This document shows, in pieces, positions 35,650-44,057 of a DNA stretch of 64,000 nucleotides. The position numbers and the translations under genes were made by a program. The number at the start of each line of letters is the position of its first letter. The first letter of the stretch is position 1. Source of the DNA: Burkholderia sp. WAC0059 (GTDB lineage: Bacteria; Pseudomonadota; Gammaproteobacteria; Burkholderiales; Burkholderiaceae); assembly GCF_002870125.1 (NCBI RefSeq), contig NZ_PNEO01000011.1:1-64000 (forward strand). The letters run 5' to 3'. Under the pieces are notes generated by a model, which saw only the letters and a list, made by a program, of their open reading frames with translations, ran no database searches and was not told the DNA's origin.

Positions 35650-36248
35650 GACAACCCGATCAGCGCCGGCAACGCAGCCCACGCGCGCAGCGTGGGCCAT
35701 TCCGGCCGCGCGGGCGCGGCGGCGTTCGGTGCGAAGTGAATCTTCCCGATGTGGTCGGGCAGCATCTCGAGAATCTCCGGCAGGTCGTCGACGTAGTGCG
35801 TGCAGCCCAGCTCGACGATACGCGCGACCTTGTCCTGCTTCGTCAGCTCGAAGAACACCGCATCCTCGGCCCAGCCCAGCCGCCGCCGGTCGTGAAAGCC
35901 CTGGCGATCGAGCCACTGCCGCGCGGCGCCGTGCAAGTCGCACGGTTCGCCGCGGTACGGCGTCTTCGTCTTGTGACTGACGATGCGCATCGCGACACCC
36001 TCGCGCGTCAGTCGGTCGAGCGTCGTCAGCACGCCGTCGTACGGCTCGGCCTCGAGAATCCGCGAACCGTAGACGATGCCTTGCAGCAACGTCCAGTCGT
36101 CCTCGCGGCCGGCCGCGCGCAGGTAGTCCCGCACCGCGTTCTTTTCGGGCGCGACGGTCTCGGGTATCCATGCCCGCTCGAACGCGACCTTGTGAAATAG
36201 CCGGTCATAGCTAATCAGCGTGTTGTCGAAGTCGAGACCGAGCAGCAT
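35646..36248 (-). CDS. HAD-superfamily phosphatase
   Basis: Haloacid dehalogenase-like hydrolase of 200 residues. Motif I is GLDFDNTL with nucleophile Asp6 and acid/base Asp8. Motif II is MRIVSHKTKT. Motif IV is THYVDDLPEIL. A small helical cap sits between motifs I and II. It could act as a sugar-bisphosphate phosphatase in the position GmhB fills in heptose pathways, though it is not clearly GmhB-like. It starts four bp after the transketolase C-subunit stop codon and overlaps the kinase gene. Confidence 0.8.
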   Translation of the reverse strand: MLLGLDFDNTLISYDRLFHKVAFERAWIPETVAPEKNAVRDYLRAAGREDDWTLLQGIVYGSRILEAEPYDGVLTTLDRLTREGVAMRIVSHKTKTPYRGEPCDLHGAARQWLDRQGFHDRRRLGWAEDAVFFELTKQDKVARIVELGCTHYVDDLPEILEMLPDHIGKIHFAPNAAAPARPEWPTLRAWAALPALIGLS

Positions 36249-36252
36249 GAGT

Positions 36253-37173
36253 TCAGCCCAGAAGGTCGAGCACGCGCGCCGCGATCGCGGCGGCATCGAG
36301 GCCGACGGCGGCGCGCGCCTCCTGCTGGTCACCGCAGCTACTCAGGAAGCGGTCCGGACCGCCGAGACACAGCAGTTTGCGCAGGTCGACGCGGCGCGCG
36401 CTGCCCCATTCGAGCACCGCGCTGCCGGCACCGCCAGCCAGTCCGTGCTCCTCGAGCACGACGACGAGCTTGCGGTCCGCGAACGCGGAAGCCAGCAGCG
36501 CGTCGTCGAGCGGCTTGACGGTGTGCAGGCTGACGACGTCGGCCAGGCAGTGTTTTGCAGCAAGCGCGTCCGCGGTTTCGAGCGCGGTCGCCAGCATGTT
36601 GCCGACGCTCAGGATCGCAACGTCGTTGCCCGTCCGCATCGTGATGCCGCAGCCGATCTCGAAGGCGGGCAGCGTCGCATGAATCTTCGGCTCGCCCTTC
36701 TTGCCGAGCCGGATATACGTCGGACGGCCGATGCGCAGCGCGTCGGCCAGCGCGAGTTTCACCTCGACCGGGTCCGCCGGGCAGACGACGTGCATGTTCG
36801 GCAGCGTACGCAAAATCGCGATGTCCTCCATCGAATGATGCGTGGCGCCCAGCTCCGCATACGACAGCCCGGCACCCGTGCCGACGATGATCACCGGCAG
36901 GTCCGGATAGCACACGTCGAGCCGGATCTGTTCGAGGCAGCGGACCGTGTTGAACGGCGTGATCGTGTACGTGACCGGCCGCAGCCCCGAGGCGGCAAGA
37001 CCGGCCGCGACGCCGGTCATGTTGGCCTCGGCGACGCCGCAGTTGTAGAAGCGGTCCGGATGCCGCTCCTTGAAGCCGTCGAACAGGCGGTTGCCGATAT
37101 CGCCGGCCAGCATCACGAGTTCGGGATGCTGGTCGCCGAGTTCGGTAACCGCCGCGGCAAACGCGTTTCTCAT
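36253..37173 (-). CDS. Transketolase-like C-terminal subunit
   Basis: The Pyr and C-terminal domains of a transketolase encoded separately; 306 residues. The catalytic Glu that activates TPP is in GVAEANMTGVAAGLA. GAGLSYAELGATHHSMEDI is the substrate/cofactor loop, and VVLEEHGLAGGAGSA lies in the C-terminal domain. It works with the partner encoded immediately upstream (four-base overlap) to transfer a two-carbon ketol unit. A dedicated split transketolase in a sugar-nucleotide operon suggests either synthesis of a precursor such as sedoheptulose-7-phosphate or addition of a two-carbon branch to a sugar. Confidence 0.9.
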   Translation of the reverse strand: MRNAFAAAVTELGDQHPELVMLAGDIGNRLFDGFKERHPDRFYNCGVAEANMTGVAAGLAASGLRPVTYTITPFNTVRCLEQIRLDVCYPDLPVIIVGTGAGLSYAELGATHHSMEDIAILRTLPNMHVVCPADPVEVKLALADALRIGRPTYIRLGKKGEPKIHATLPAFEIGCGITMRTGNDVAILSVGNMLATALETADALAAKHCLADVVSLHTVKPLDDALLASAFADRKLVVVLEEHGLAGGAGSAVLEWGSARRVDLRKLLCLGGPDRFLSSCGDQQEARAAVGLDAAAIAARVLDLLG

Positions 37174-37982
37174 GCGGCCTCCACCCCGAGTTCGGCCCAC
37201 GCGCGCGCGACTTCGTCGGCGGTCGGGATGCGGTAATGCCAGTTGTTGTCGTCTTCCATGAACGATACGCCGCGCCCCTTCACGGTATGCGCGACGACCA
37301 TCGTCGGCCGCGCTTCGGCGGCGGATACGCCGGCCACCGCGCGGCGAATCTGTTCGTGATCGTGCCCGTCGATTTCGTGGACGTTCCAGCCGAAACTGCG
37401 GAACTTGTCCGCGAGCGGATCGAGCGCGAGCACTTCGCGGCTACGCCCGGTCGCCTGCCACTTGTTGAAATCGACGAACGCGCACAGATTGCCAAGCCTG
37501 TTCGCCGCGGCAAACAGGCTCGCTTCCCAGACCGAGCCTTCGTTGCATTCGCCGTCGCTCATCAGCACGAACGTCCGGTACGCGCGTCGCTGGATGCGGC
37601 CGGCCAGCGCAAACCCGCAGCCGATCGGCAGGCCGTGCCCGAGGCTGCCGGTCGCCGCCTCGACGCCCGGCAGCTTCGGCGACGGGTGCTCTTCGAGCAG
37701 TGAGCCGGCCTCGCCGTAGGTGTCCAGATCGGCGCGCGTGATGAAGCCGCGATGCGCGAGCGCAACGTACAGCGCAGCGGCCGCGTGACCCTTGCTCAGA
37801 ACGAAGCGGTCGCGGTCCGCCCAGCGCGGCTGCCGCGGATCGACGTTGAGCACCGACTCGTACAACACTGCGACGATGTCGATACACGACAGCGCGGAAG
37901 CCAGATGCGCGGCCCGTGCCCGGTGCGACATCGCCACGACGCGGGCGCGGAACTGTGCGGCAAGGCGCGCGGAGTCGCTCAT
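37170..37982 (-). CDS. Transketolase-like N-terminal (TPP-binding) subunit
   Basis: The PP domain of a split transketolase; 270 residues. The TPP/Mg motif appears as LMSDGECNEGSVWEA, with Ser in place of the first Gly of GDG, followed by FVDFNKWQATG. RFVLSKGHAAAALYVALAHR and GSLGHGLPIGCG provide the conserved His and Gly residues. It overlaps the C-subunit gene by four bases, so the two are made together. The preceding SDR gene ends eight bp upstream. Confidence 0.9.
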   Translation of the reverse strand: MSDSARLAAQFRARVVAMSHRARAAHLASALSCIDIVAVLYESVLNVDPRQPRWADRDRFVLSKGHAAAALYVALAHRGFITRADLDTYGEAGSLLEEHPSPKLPGVEAATGSLGHGLPIGCGFALAGRIQRRAYRTFVLMSDGECNEGSVWEASLFAAANRLGNLCAFVDFNKWQATGRSREVLALDPLADKFRSFGWNVHEIDGHDHEQIRRAVAGVSAAEARPTMVVAHTVKGRGVSFMEDDNNWHYRIPTADEVARAWAELGVEAA

Positions 37983-37990
37983 GCCGCCTC

Positions 37991-38935
37991 CTATGCGTTC
38001 AGGCCCAGATGTTTCATCCAGCGCACGGTGTGGCACTGGTCGTTCTCGACGAGCAGGCCATCCCGGTGGCAATGGATCAGCTCGTCGATCGCGTCGTCCA
38101 CCGTGCGGCGCGGCGCGAATCCGGTTGCAAGGAGCTTGTCGGAATTCTGCCGGTAAGAGCGCGGATCGTTCGATTCGGACACGACCAGCTCCGCCGAAAC
38201 CTTGCGGCTCACGCGCTGGGCGATGTCGAGAATCGAAATGTTCTCGAAGCCCGCGTTGTAGCAGCCGGCCGCGAGATCCGGATGCCCGAGGAAATGCCGG
38301 TACACGTCGGCCATGTCCCGGACGTGGATGTTCGGACGCGTCTGGGCGCCGCCGAATACCGTGATCCGGCCGTTGCGCAGCGCCTGCCACGTGAACATGT
38401 TGACGGTCACGTCGAGGCGCATGCGGGGCGAGTATCCGCACACGGTGGCTGGGCGGATGCAATGCACCTGCATGCGGTCCGCGTAGCTCAGCACGACGCG
38501 TTCGGCCACCATCTTGGTCTTGTTGTATGCCGAGATCGGCACCAGCGACAGATCTTCGGTCACCTGCGGCTCGTCCTTGACGCCGTACACGCTGCCCGAA
38601 CTCGCGAAGAGGAAATGGCGCACGCCGGCTCGCACCGCGCGGTCGGCCAACTGCTGCGTTGCGAGCACGTTGACTTCCCACGAAAGCGTCGGGTTCAACT
38701 CGACACCCGGATCGTTCGCGATGTTCGCCAGATGGATCACCGTGTCCACGCCGTCGAGCGGCAACGCGTCGACGTCGCGCGTGTCCTGCCTGAACACGGA
38801 CAGACGCGGATGCGACACCAGGTGATTGCCGAACCACTGGGTATCCACGACACGCACGTCGTGGCCGTCTTCGAGCAGCAGGCCGGTCAGCACCGTGCCG
38901 ATGTAACCGCAACCGCCCGTCAGCAGGATATTCAT
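37991..38935 (-). CDS. NAD-dependent epimerase/dehydratase
   Basis: Extended SDR of 314 residues. MNILLTGGCGYIGTVLTGLL is the NAD-binding start. Ser and Tyr-x3-Lys are in LFASSGSVYGVKDE and ISAYNKTKMVAERV. The substrate domain includes VFGGAQTRPNIHVRDMADVY and CYNAGFENISILDIA. The overall pattern is that of UDP-glucose 4-epimerase/dTDP-glucose dehydratase-like proteins of O-antigen loci. It lies between the GMD-like gene and the split transketolase in the operon. Confidence 0.87.
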   Translation of the reverse strand: MNILLTGGCGYIGTVLTGLLLEDGHDVRVVDTQWFGNHLVSHPRLSVFRQDTRDVDALPLDGVDTVIHLANIANDPGVELNPTLSWEVNVLATQQLADRAVRAGVRHFLFASSGSVYGVKDEPQVTEDLSLVPISAYNKTKMVAERVVLSYADRMQVHCIRPATVCGYSPRMRLDVTVNMFTWQALRNGRITVFGGAQTRPNIHVRDMADVYRHFLGHPDLAAGCYNAGFENISILDIAQRVSRKVSAELVVSESNDPRSYRQNSDKLLATGFAPRRTVDDAIDELIHCHRDGLLVENDQCHTVRWMKHLGLNA

Positions 38936-38943
38936 TTGAAGCC

Positions 38944-39951
38944 TTAAGGTTTATGGACGTAGTCCGTGCGCTCGTTGCGCAACGTGGCGAGATTCGCGTC
39001 GACCCACGCCAATGTCTCGCGCAATCCGTCGGCCAGCGCGACGCGATCCTGCCAGCCGAGCTCCGCGCGGATCTTGCCGCTATCGAGCAGATACGCCTGG
39101 TCCTTGCCGAGCCGCTCGCCGACCACCTCGACCAGTTCGTCGAAACGCGCATCGACGAGGCCGCAGATCATCCCGACGAGCTCGCGGATAGAAACCGTCT
39201 CGCGCGTCGAGATGTGATAGCTGTCGCCGGGCCGTCCGGCCGTGGCGACGCGCCATGTCGCGTCCGCGACGTCGTCGATGTGGATGAACGAGCGGATCGA
39301 GTGGCCGCCGCCGTGAAGCTGGAGCCTGCGTCCGAGGCGCGCGAACAGCAGCGTGCGCGGAACGATCCGGTATAGCTGCTGCCCGGGCCCGTAGACGTTC
39401 GCCGCGCGCGTGAACACCACGGGAAACTGATAGGCCTTGAAGAAGCTCATCAGGTGCAGGTCGCAGGCAGCGCGCGACACTGCATACGGCGTGCTCGGCG
39501 CGAACTCGAAGCGCTCGGCGATCCAGCCGTCGGTGCTGCCGTATGCCTCGGGCGTCGACACGTGCACGTAGCGGCGAATAAACGGCAACTTGCGCAGCCT
39601 GTCGTGCAGCCGGACCTGGCCCACCACGTTGGTCTGATACCAGTGCTCGGGCGTTACCCAACTCTGCGCGACCATGCCCTGCGCGGCGAAGTTGACGACG
39701 TACTCGGGCTGGAATTCGCCCGTCAGCGCCAACAGTTCGTCGAGTTGATGATTGATGTCGATCTGCGCGAAGCGGAACCGCTCCGCGGCATTGAGCGCGC
39801 GATACGGCAGGTAGACGTCGTGCGGCTCGGCGGAGCGGCTCACGCCGAGCACCTGATGCCCGTTCTGCAGCAGATATTTGACGAACTGCGCGCCGGAAAA
39901 CGAATTGCTTCCGATCACCAGAAAGCGCTGACCGGTTTGCGCACCTGTCAT
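38944..39951 (-). CDS. GDP-mannose 4,6-dehydratase-like SDR
   Basis: Extended SDR of 335 residues. The Rossmann loop is FLVIGSNSFSGAQFVKYLL. EYVVNFAAQGMVAQSWVTP and YVHVSTPEAYGSTD resemble GDP-mannose dehydratases and their heptose-modifying relatives. The catalytic Tyr motif reads TPYAVSRAACDL, so the invariant Lys of Tyr-x3-Lys is Arg. This may lower or change activity. SIRSFIHIDDVADATW and YHISTRETVSIREL follow. Its end overlaps nothing, but its ATG overlaps the GmhA-like stop by four bases. Confidence 0.82.
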   Translation of the reverse strand: MTGAQTGQRFLVIGSNSFSGAQFVKYLLQNGHQVLGVSRSAEPHDVYLPYRALNAAERFRFAQIDINHQLDELLALTGEFQPEYVVNFAAQGMVAQSWVTPEHWYQTNVVGQVRLHDRLRKLPFIRRYVHVSTPEAYGSTDGWIAERFEFAPSTPYAVSRAACDLHLMSFFKAYQFPVVFTRAANVYGPGQQLYRIVPRTLLFARLGRRLQLHGGGHSIRSFIHIDDVADATWRVATAGRPGDSYHISTRETVSIRELVGMICGLVDARFDELVEVVGERLGKDQAYLLDSGKIRAELGWQDRVALADGLRETLAWVDANLATLRNERTDYVHKP

Positions 39952-40550
39952 TGAACGACTCCGCTGGATCGCGTCGGCACCACGCCGCTGACCGGATTCG
40001 CGTACAGCCACTGCATGCAGATATGGCCGATCATCAACTGCAAGTCTTCGGCAATCTGCATGTCGTCGATCGCGAAATGGATCGGATGGTGCGCGAGCGT
40101 CTTGCAGCGCCCGCCGTCGAACGCGAGGATCGCGAACGTCGTCATCCCGAGGCGATTACCGGTTTCGAGCGCCTTCACGACGTTCGCCGAATTGCCGCTG
40201 CCGGACAGCACGACCAGCACGTCGCCGGCCTCGGCCTTCACGCGTAGCTGCTCGCTGTAGATCTGGTCGTAACCGATGTCGTTCGCAAGGCAGGTCAGCA
40301 CGGCGGTATTCGCGCTCAATGCCTCGACCTTCAGACCGCCGCGGCGATTGTTCAGGCCGACCCCGTACAGCATGTCGTTCGCCAGATGGACCGCGTTGCC
40401 GGCGCTGCCGCCGTTGCCGCACAGGAATACCGAACGGCCCGCGCCCCACGCATCGCGCAATGCGGCGGCCAGCACCGGCACCTGGTGCATTGCATCCATC
40501 GCCAACGCCTGCGTGAGCCGGGTAGCGTAGTTATGTATGAGTTCCTGCAT
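39948..40550 (-). CDS. SIS-domain isomerase, GmhA (phosphoheptose isomerase)-like
   Basis: SIS protein of 200 residues. VFLCGNGGSAGNAVHLANDM and VLVVLSGSGNSANVVKALE are the two sugar-phosphate-binding segments. IAEDLQLMIGHICMQWLY contains the C-terminal catalytic His region of GmhA. GmhA converts sedoheptulose-7-phosphate to D-glycero-D-manno-heptose-7-phosphate. It is the first gene of the minus-strand operon, which also encodes a transketolase (source of sedoheptulose-7-phosphate), an HldE-like enzyme, a phosphatase and a nucleotidyltransferase. The set strongly suggests an NDP-heptose product. Confidence 0.85.
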   Translation of the reverse strand: MQELIHNYATRLTQALAMDAMHQVPVLAAALRDAWGAGRSVFLCGNGGSAGNAVHLANDMLYGVGLNNRRGGLKVEALSANTAVLTCLANDIGYDQIYSEQLRVKAEAGDVLVVLSGSGNSANVVKALETGNRLGMTTFAILAFDGGRCKTLAHHPIHFAIDDMQIAEDLQLMIGHICMQWLYANPVSGVVPTRSSGVVQ

Positions 40551-41240
40551 GCGATCCCGTCCTGTCGACGTTTGCCCCCCGACTCCGCGCCATGGCGCGC
40601 GCATCGGACTCGCTTCATTTTCAGATTGCAAGAGCAGTTTACTGATCGTCAGCCGGCGTAAAACGGGGAATACAGGCCGGTTTCACCAGCAATTTGCCGT
40701 CCAGCGCCGCCGGGCACGGCCGGATTGACGCCAGGCCAGGGCAGCCGCGGGCCAGGTACGCGCCGTCGCCCTCGAGCCGAGGCTGAGCCAGGCTGGAGCC
40801 AGGGCGCGATGCCATCCGGCCGCCCAACAGCCGCTCACCCCCGCCCACTACCGCCGCTCACGTTGCCGGCGCGCGGTGACAACTACCGCGGCGTCCACCC
40901 GTTCCGCCGTGGCCTAGTCGCGCGACGATGGCAGCCGCAACGGCACGGGCAAGTGGGCGAGTGGTTCACGCTGTTGCGGTGGCACGGAGGGGGACGCGCG
41001 AAGGGGGACGACCAGGCAGGACGAAATCCGCGCACAAGGCCATCACGCAAAGAGCGGCAGGCAAGTCGCGTTTCTTCAAATAGAAATGTGAACCTTCGCC
41101 TGTTCGATCGATTGGTCTCGCTACCGCGACGCTATGCTTAATTTGGCATAGTCCACCCAAGCATTCGAACATATAGAAGTCGTTCATTCTGCCTGCCAAT
41201 ACGCAGGCGGCCGCCCTATTTTGCTATCGCCGCCACCATC
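40551..41240. other. Long divergent intergenic region
   Basis: A gap of 690 bp between the operon start and the GT2-GSCFA gene. The first half is GC-rich, with scattered imperfect GCCAGG/GCCAGGC repeats around 40730-40810. The half nearer 41240 is more AT-rich and should hold promoters for both sides. No coding region, RNA gene or clear operator is recognised. Confidence 0.45.
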
Positions 41241-43739
41241 ATGATTTCTATCGTCATTCCGGCGTATAACTGCGCGAATTACCTGCCCGACTCCATCGAG
41301 AGCGTCCTGCAGCAGGGCATTGTCGATATTGAACTTATCGTGTACGACGACGGCTCGACGGACGATACCCCGGAAATCGCCAAAGCGTTTGCCTCCAGAG
41401 ACAGTCGAGTCAAGTATGTCCTTAACCAGAAGAGTCTCGGTGCCGTACATAACATCAATCAGGGCGTCAGAATGGCGGAGGGCGATTTCATCCAGATTCT
41501 TGGCCCAGGCCACGTACTGGTTCCAGATGGCCTGCAAGCGTTAAAGTCGGCGCTGGATGCCCATCCTGAATGCGGCTACGCCTATGGGCGCTACGCAATG
41601 CTCGACAAGGACGGACAGCGTAGATCGCTCCGGCAGCCGGGATGGATGAATGGAAACTACTTCGGCACACGCGCCGAGTTTCCCCATCTTCTGCAGTTCG
41701 ATCCATACATCGATATCGAGGGCGCAACGTTGTTTCGCAGAGCGGCTCTCGGCACCGATGACTTCTTCGACACGTCTCTCGACGCATCGGTCTCGGCATT
41801 CGGCGAGTCCTTCTTCAGGGCCACCGATTTGGCACTGGTGCTCAGGCTATCGGCGCAGGGTGTCAGAAGCGCCTTTGTCGACCGTGATGTCAGTATCAGC
41901 GTCGATCAAACCGAATTGACGCAGAGCTACGAAAAATCTGGACTCTCGTTTCTTGAGTTTTCCGTATTACTGAAAAAGTATTTCACAGTGCAGACTGCCG
42001 CTCGACTTGTGCCGCATGTGAACGATATCCTGAAGTTCTACATGGGCAAGCTCGATACGCTTAGGACATCCGTCACCCCGGAGTTGTCCGGACGACTGGA
42101 AATATGTGTCGCATATGCGTCAGAGATACTCGCCACCATCAGGTCGGTGATTGCGGAGTTCTCACGCGAAAATCATTTCAACCTGGCGGAAAATCCTCCC
42201 TCCCCTGCCTCCGACAGGTCGAGCAGCCTGAATATCGATGTCTGGAAAAATCAGGCAAAGCAGGCGCTTTCGACCAGTCGAGGCATTCGCGAAACAATTG
42301 CCACGGTGGAAACCCAGGGTGTGAGCGAGTCCGACTGGGAAGCCCACCTGCTGCTTGGCTTGCTGTACGGCCGAACCGATAACGTTGCCAAGGCCATCAG
42401 GCACCTCGAGCTCTCGCTCGTCCACAACGCCCGGAATCCGGACACAGTATTCTTTCTGGGCCAATATCGTTGTCACCTGGTCGGTAGCCATAAGGGGTGG
42501 GCAATTCAACGCGATCACGCGAGAAATGCCCTTCGATTGATCGAAAATACACCGAACCCTGCAAGCTGGCCCCAACTCAAACTTTGCCTTGAGACCCTGG
42601 CCCAGATGGCAACTTACGTTGGCCCGACCGAGGAAGCTGAATATGCGTATCGCTGGCTCATACGGCTCGACCCGGAAAACGCCAGTTACTATGCGAAGCT
42701 TTCCCAATTGCGTGCCAATGATAATTTCGAAGAGGCCATCGAACTGCTGGACAAGGCGCAATCCCTCAATCCCAACGTAACAGACAAGAGCGAGGCCGAA
42801 TTCTCACGCGAATTACGGCGTAGCAGCTCCCGGCGATCCCCCAAAACGCGTGCAAAATATCCGACGACGACGGAGATGAGCGGTGATCTGAAGTCCGTCG
42901 TCGAATCCACTCTGGTGCGAGGAATTGCGAAGCAGAATTTCATCACACGGAATACCCGGTTTTTTACGCTCGGTTCCTGCTTTGCAAGAGAGGTCGCGGC
43001 CCGCCTGCGCGAACGCGGCTATCAGGCCGACTACTTCCAGGTGGCCGAGCATATCAACTCTACTTTTGCCAACCGAAGTCTGATGGACTGGGTGTTTGGC
43101 CGCTGCGAAGGTCAACCCCGGCAGCGCCTCGATGAACTTTTTGCCCCTCTTAACGTCACGCCGGAGAATCTCAAGGCGCGTCTGGCAGCAGCCGAAGTAT
43201 TTGTCTATACATTAGGCGTGGCCCCTGCGTTCTTCGACAGAAAATCAAAAGAATTCGTAATGCCAACCGATTCGCTTCTAGGTACACGGGCATTCGCAGA
43301 GCTATTCGACTTCCGAACCACAACTGTCCAGGAAAATCTGGAAAACCTGGAATACATCACGTCGTGTATTAAATCGTTAAATCCCGATGCCAGGATTGTG
43401 ATTACGGTAAGTCCCGTTCCTTTACATGCGACGTTCGAATTCAAATCAGCAATACAGGCAGACTGCATCTCGAAGTCCATATTGCGTATAGTCGCACATG
43501 AGTTCGCTTCAAAGTACCCGGAAACAATCTATTGGCCAGGCTTCGAGGTCGTGCGTTGGCTTGGTGGGCACGTTGGTCCGTACTATGGTCTTGACGACGG
43601 GGCTGCCTGGCATATCGGCGACGATATCGTGAAGACCATCACAGATTTGTTCATCGAGCACTTTTCCGATTCGGCCGCCGGGAATATTGACGATGGTCTG
43701 GCTGGCGATATCCCGGAAGGGGCATCTGCCCATGTATAG
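41241..43739 (+). CDS. GT2-TPR-GSCFA fusion protein
   Basis: Protein of 832 residues. Residues 1-220 are a family 2 glycosyltransferase domain (SIVIPAYNCANYLPDSIESV; YDDGS at 35-39), but the usual DxD metal motif is replaced by ILGPGHVL near 87-94. The central part has TPR-like repeats (about 360-510), e.g. EEAEYAYRWLIRLDPENASY. The C-terminal domain from about 570 begins FTLGSCFAREVAARL and includes FVYTLGVAPAFFD and VITVSPVPLHATF, the marks of the GSCFA family, related to SGNH/GDSL hydrolases. It could glycosylate and acyl-modify a glycan or protein; function is inferred. Its GC content is clearly lower than its neighbours. Confidence 0.8.
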   Translation: MISIVIPAYNCANYLPDSIESVLQQGIVDIELIVYDDGSTDDTPEIAKAFASRDSRVKYVLNQKSLGAVHNINQGVRMAEGDFIQILGPGHVLVPDGLQALKSALDAHPECGYAYGRYAMLDKDGQRRSLRQPGWMNGNYFGTRAEFPHLLQFDPYIDIEGATLFRRAALGTDDFFDTSLDASVSAFGESFFRATDLALVLRLSAQGVRSAFVDRDVSISVDQTELTQSYEKSGLSFLEFSVLLKKYFTVQTAARLVPHVNDILKFYMGKLDTLRTSVTPELSGRLEICVAYASEILATIRSVIAEFSRENHFNLAENPPSPASDRSSSLNIDVWKNQAKQALSTSRGIRETIATVETQGVSESDWEAHLLLGLLYGRTDNVAKAIRHLELSLVHNARNPDTVFFLGQYRCHLVGSHKGWAIQRDHARNALRLIENTPNPASWPQLKLCLETLAQMATYVGPTEEAEYAYRWLIRLDPENASYYAKLSQLRANDNFEEAIELLDKAQSLNPNVTDKSEAEFSRELRRSSSRRSPKTRAKYPTTTEMSGDLKSVVESTLVRGIAKQNFITRNTRFFTLGSCFAREVAARLRERGYQADYFQVAEHINSTFANRSLMDWVFGRCEGQPRQRLDELFAPLNVTPENLKARLAAAEVFVYTLGVAPAFFDRKSKEFVMPTDSLLGTRAFAELFDFRTTTVQENLENLEYITSCIKSLNPDARIVITVSPVPLHATFEFKSAIQADCISKSILRIVAHEFASKYPETIYWPGFEVVRWLGGHVGPYYGLDDGAAWHIGDDIVKTITDLFIEHFSDSAAGNIDDGLAGDIPEGASAHV

Positions 43740-44057
43740 AGCGCTTTCATCCAGCTCCCGCAAAGACGAGAGCAGTTCGTAAGCGCAGCGTTGTCGTTAC
43801 ATGGAATGTTCTTGTCAGGAAGGTTGCTCGCTAATGCGTCGCAACCTTTTTTATAGCGGATAGATGGGCTACTCGTTCTCCCGCGTCATGTCACCCTCAA
43901 TGTAATCGGACACAGCAGGTTTCGGCACAAAAGACCAGCATGTGACCCAGTTGTCGTCGGCCTACGGCTTTCCCTGAACGACACCATGGTCTCGCCGCTC
44001 TCGGCGTTCGCCCCGTCAAAGCAGCTCACCGGTTGCGCGACGGTGACCGAAGCGGCC
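43740..44057. other. Convergent gap with terminator
   Basis: A gap of 318 bp between the GT2-GSCFA gene (plus) and the TPR glycosyltransferase (minus). Apart from the terminator at 43820-43853, nothing is recognised. Confidence 0.5.
43820..43853 (+). terminator. Rho-independent terminator of the GT2-GSCFA gene
   Basis: AAGGTTGC (43820-43827) pairs with GCAACCTT (43841-43848), followed by a T run. The A-T pairs at the stem base extend it. It lies 81 bp after the stop codon. Confidence 0.88.

Noticed and set aside
40730..40810. GCCAGG-rich stretch as a structured repeat
   Set aside because: The units are irregular in length and spacing; no array or hairpin of note.
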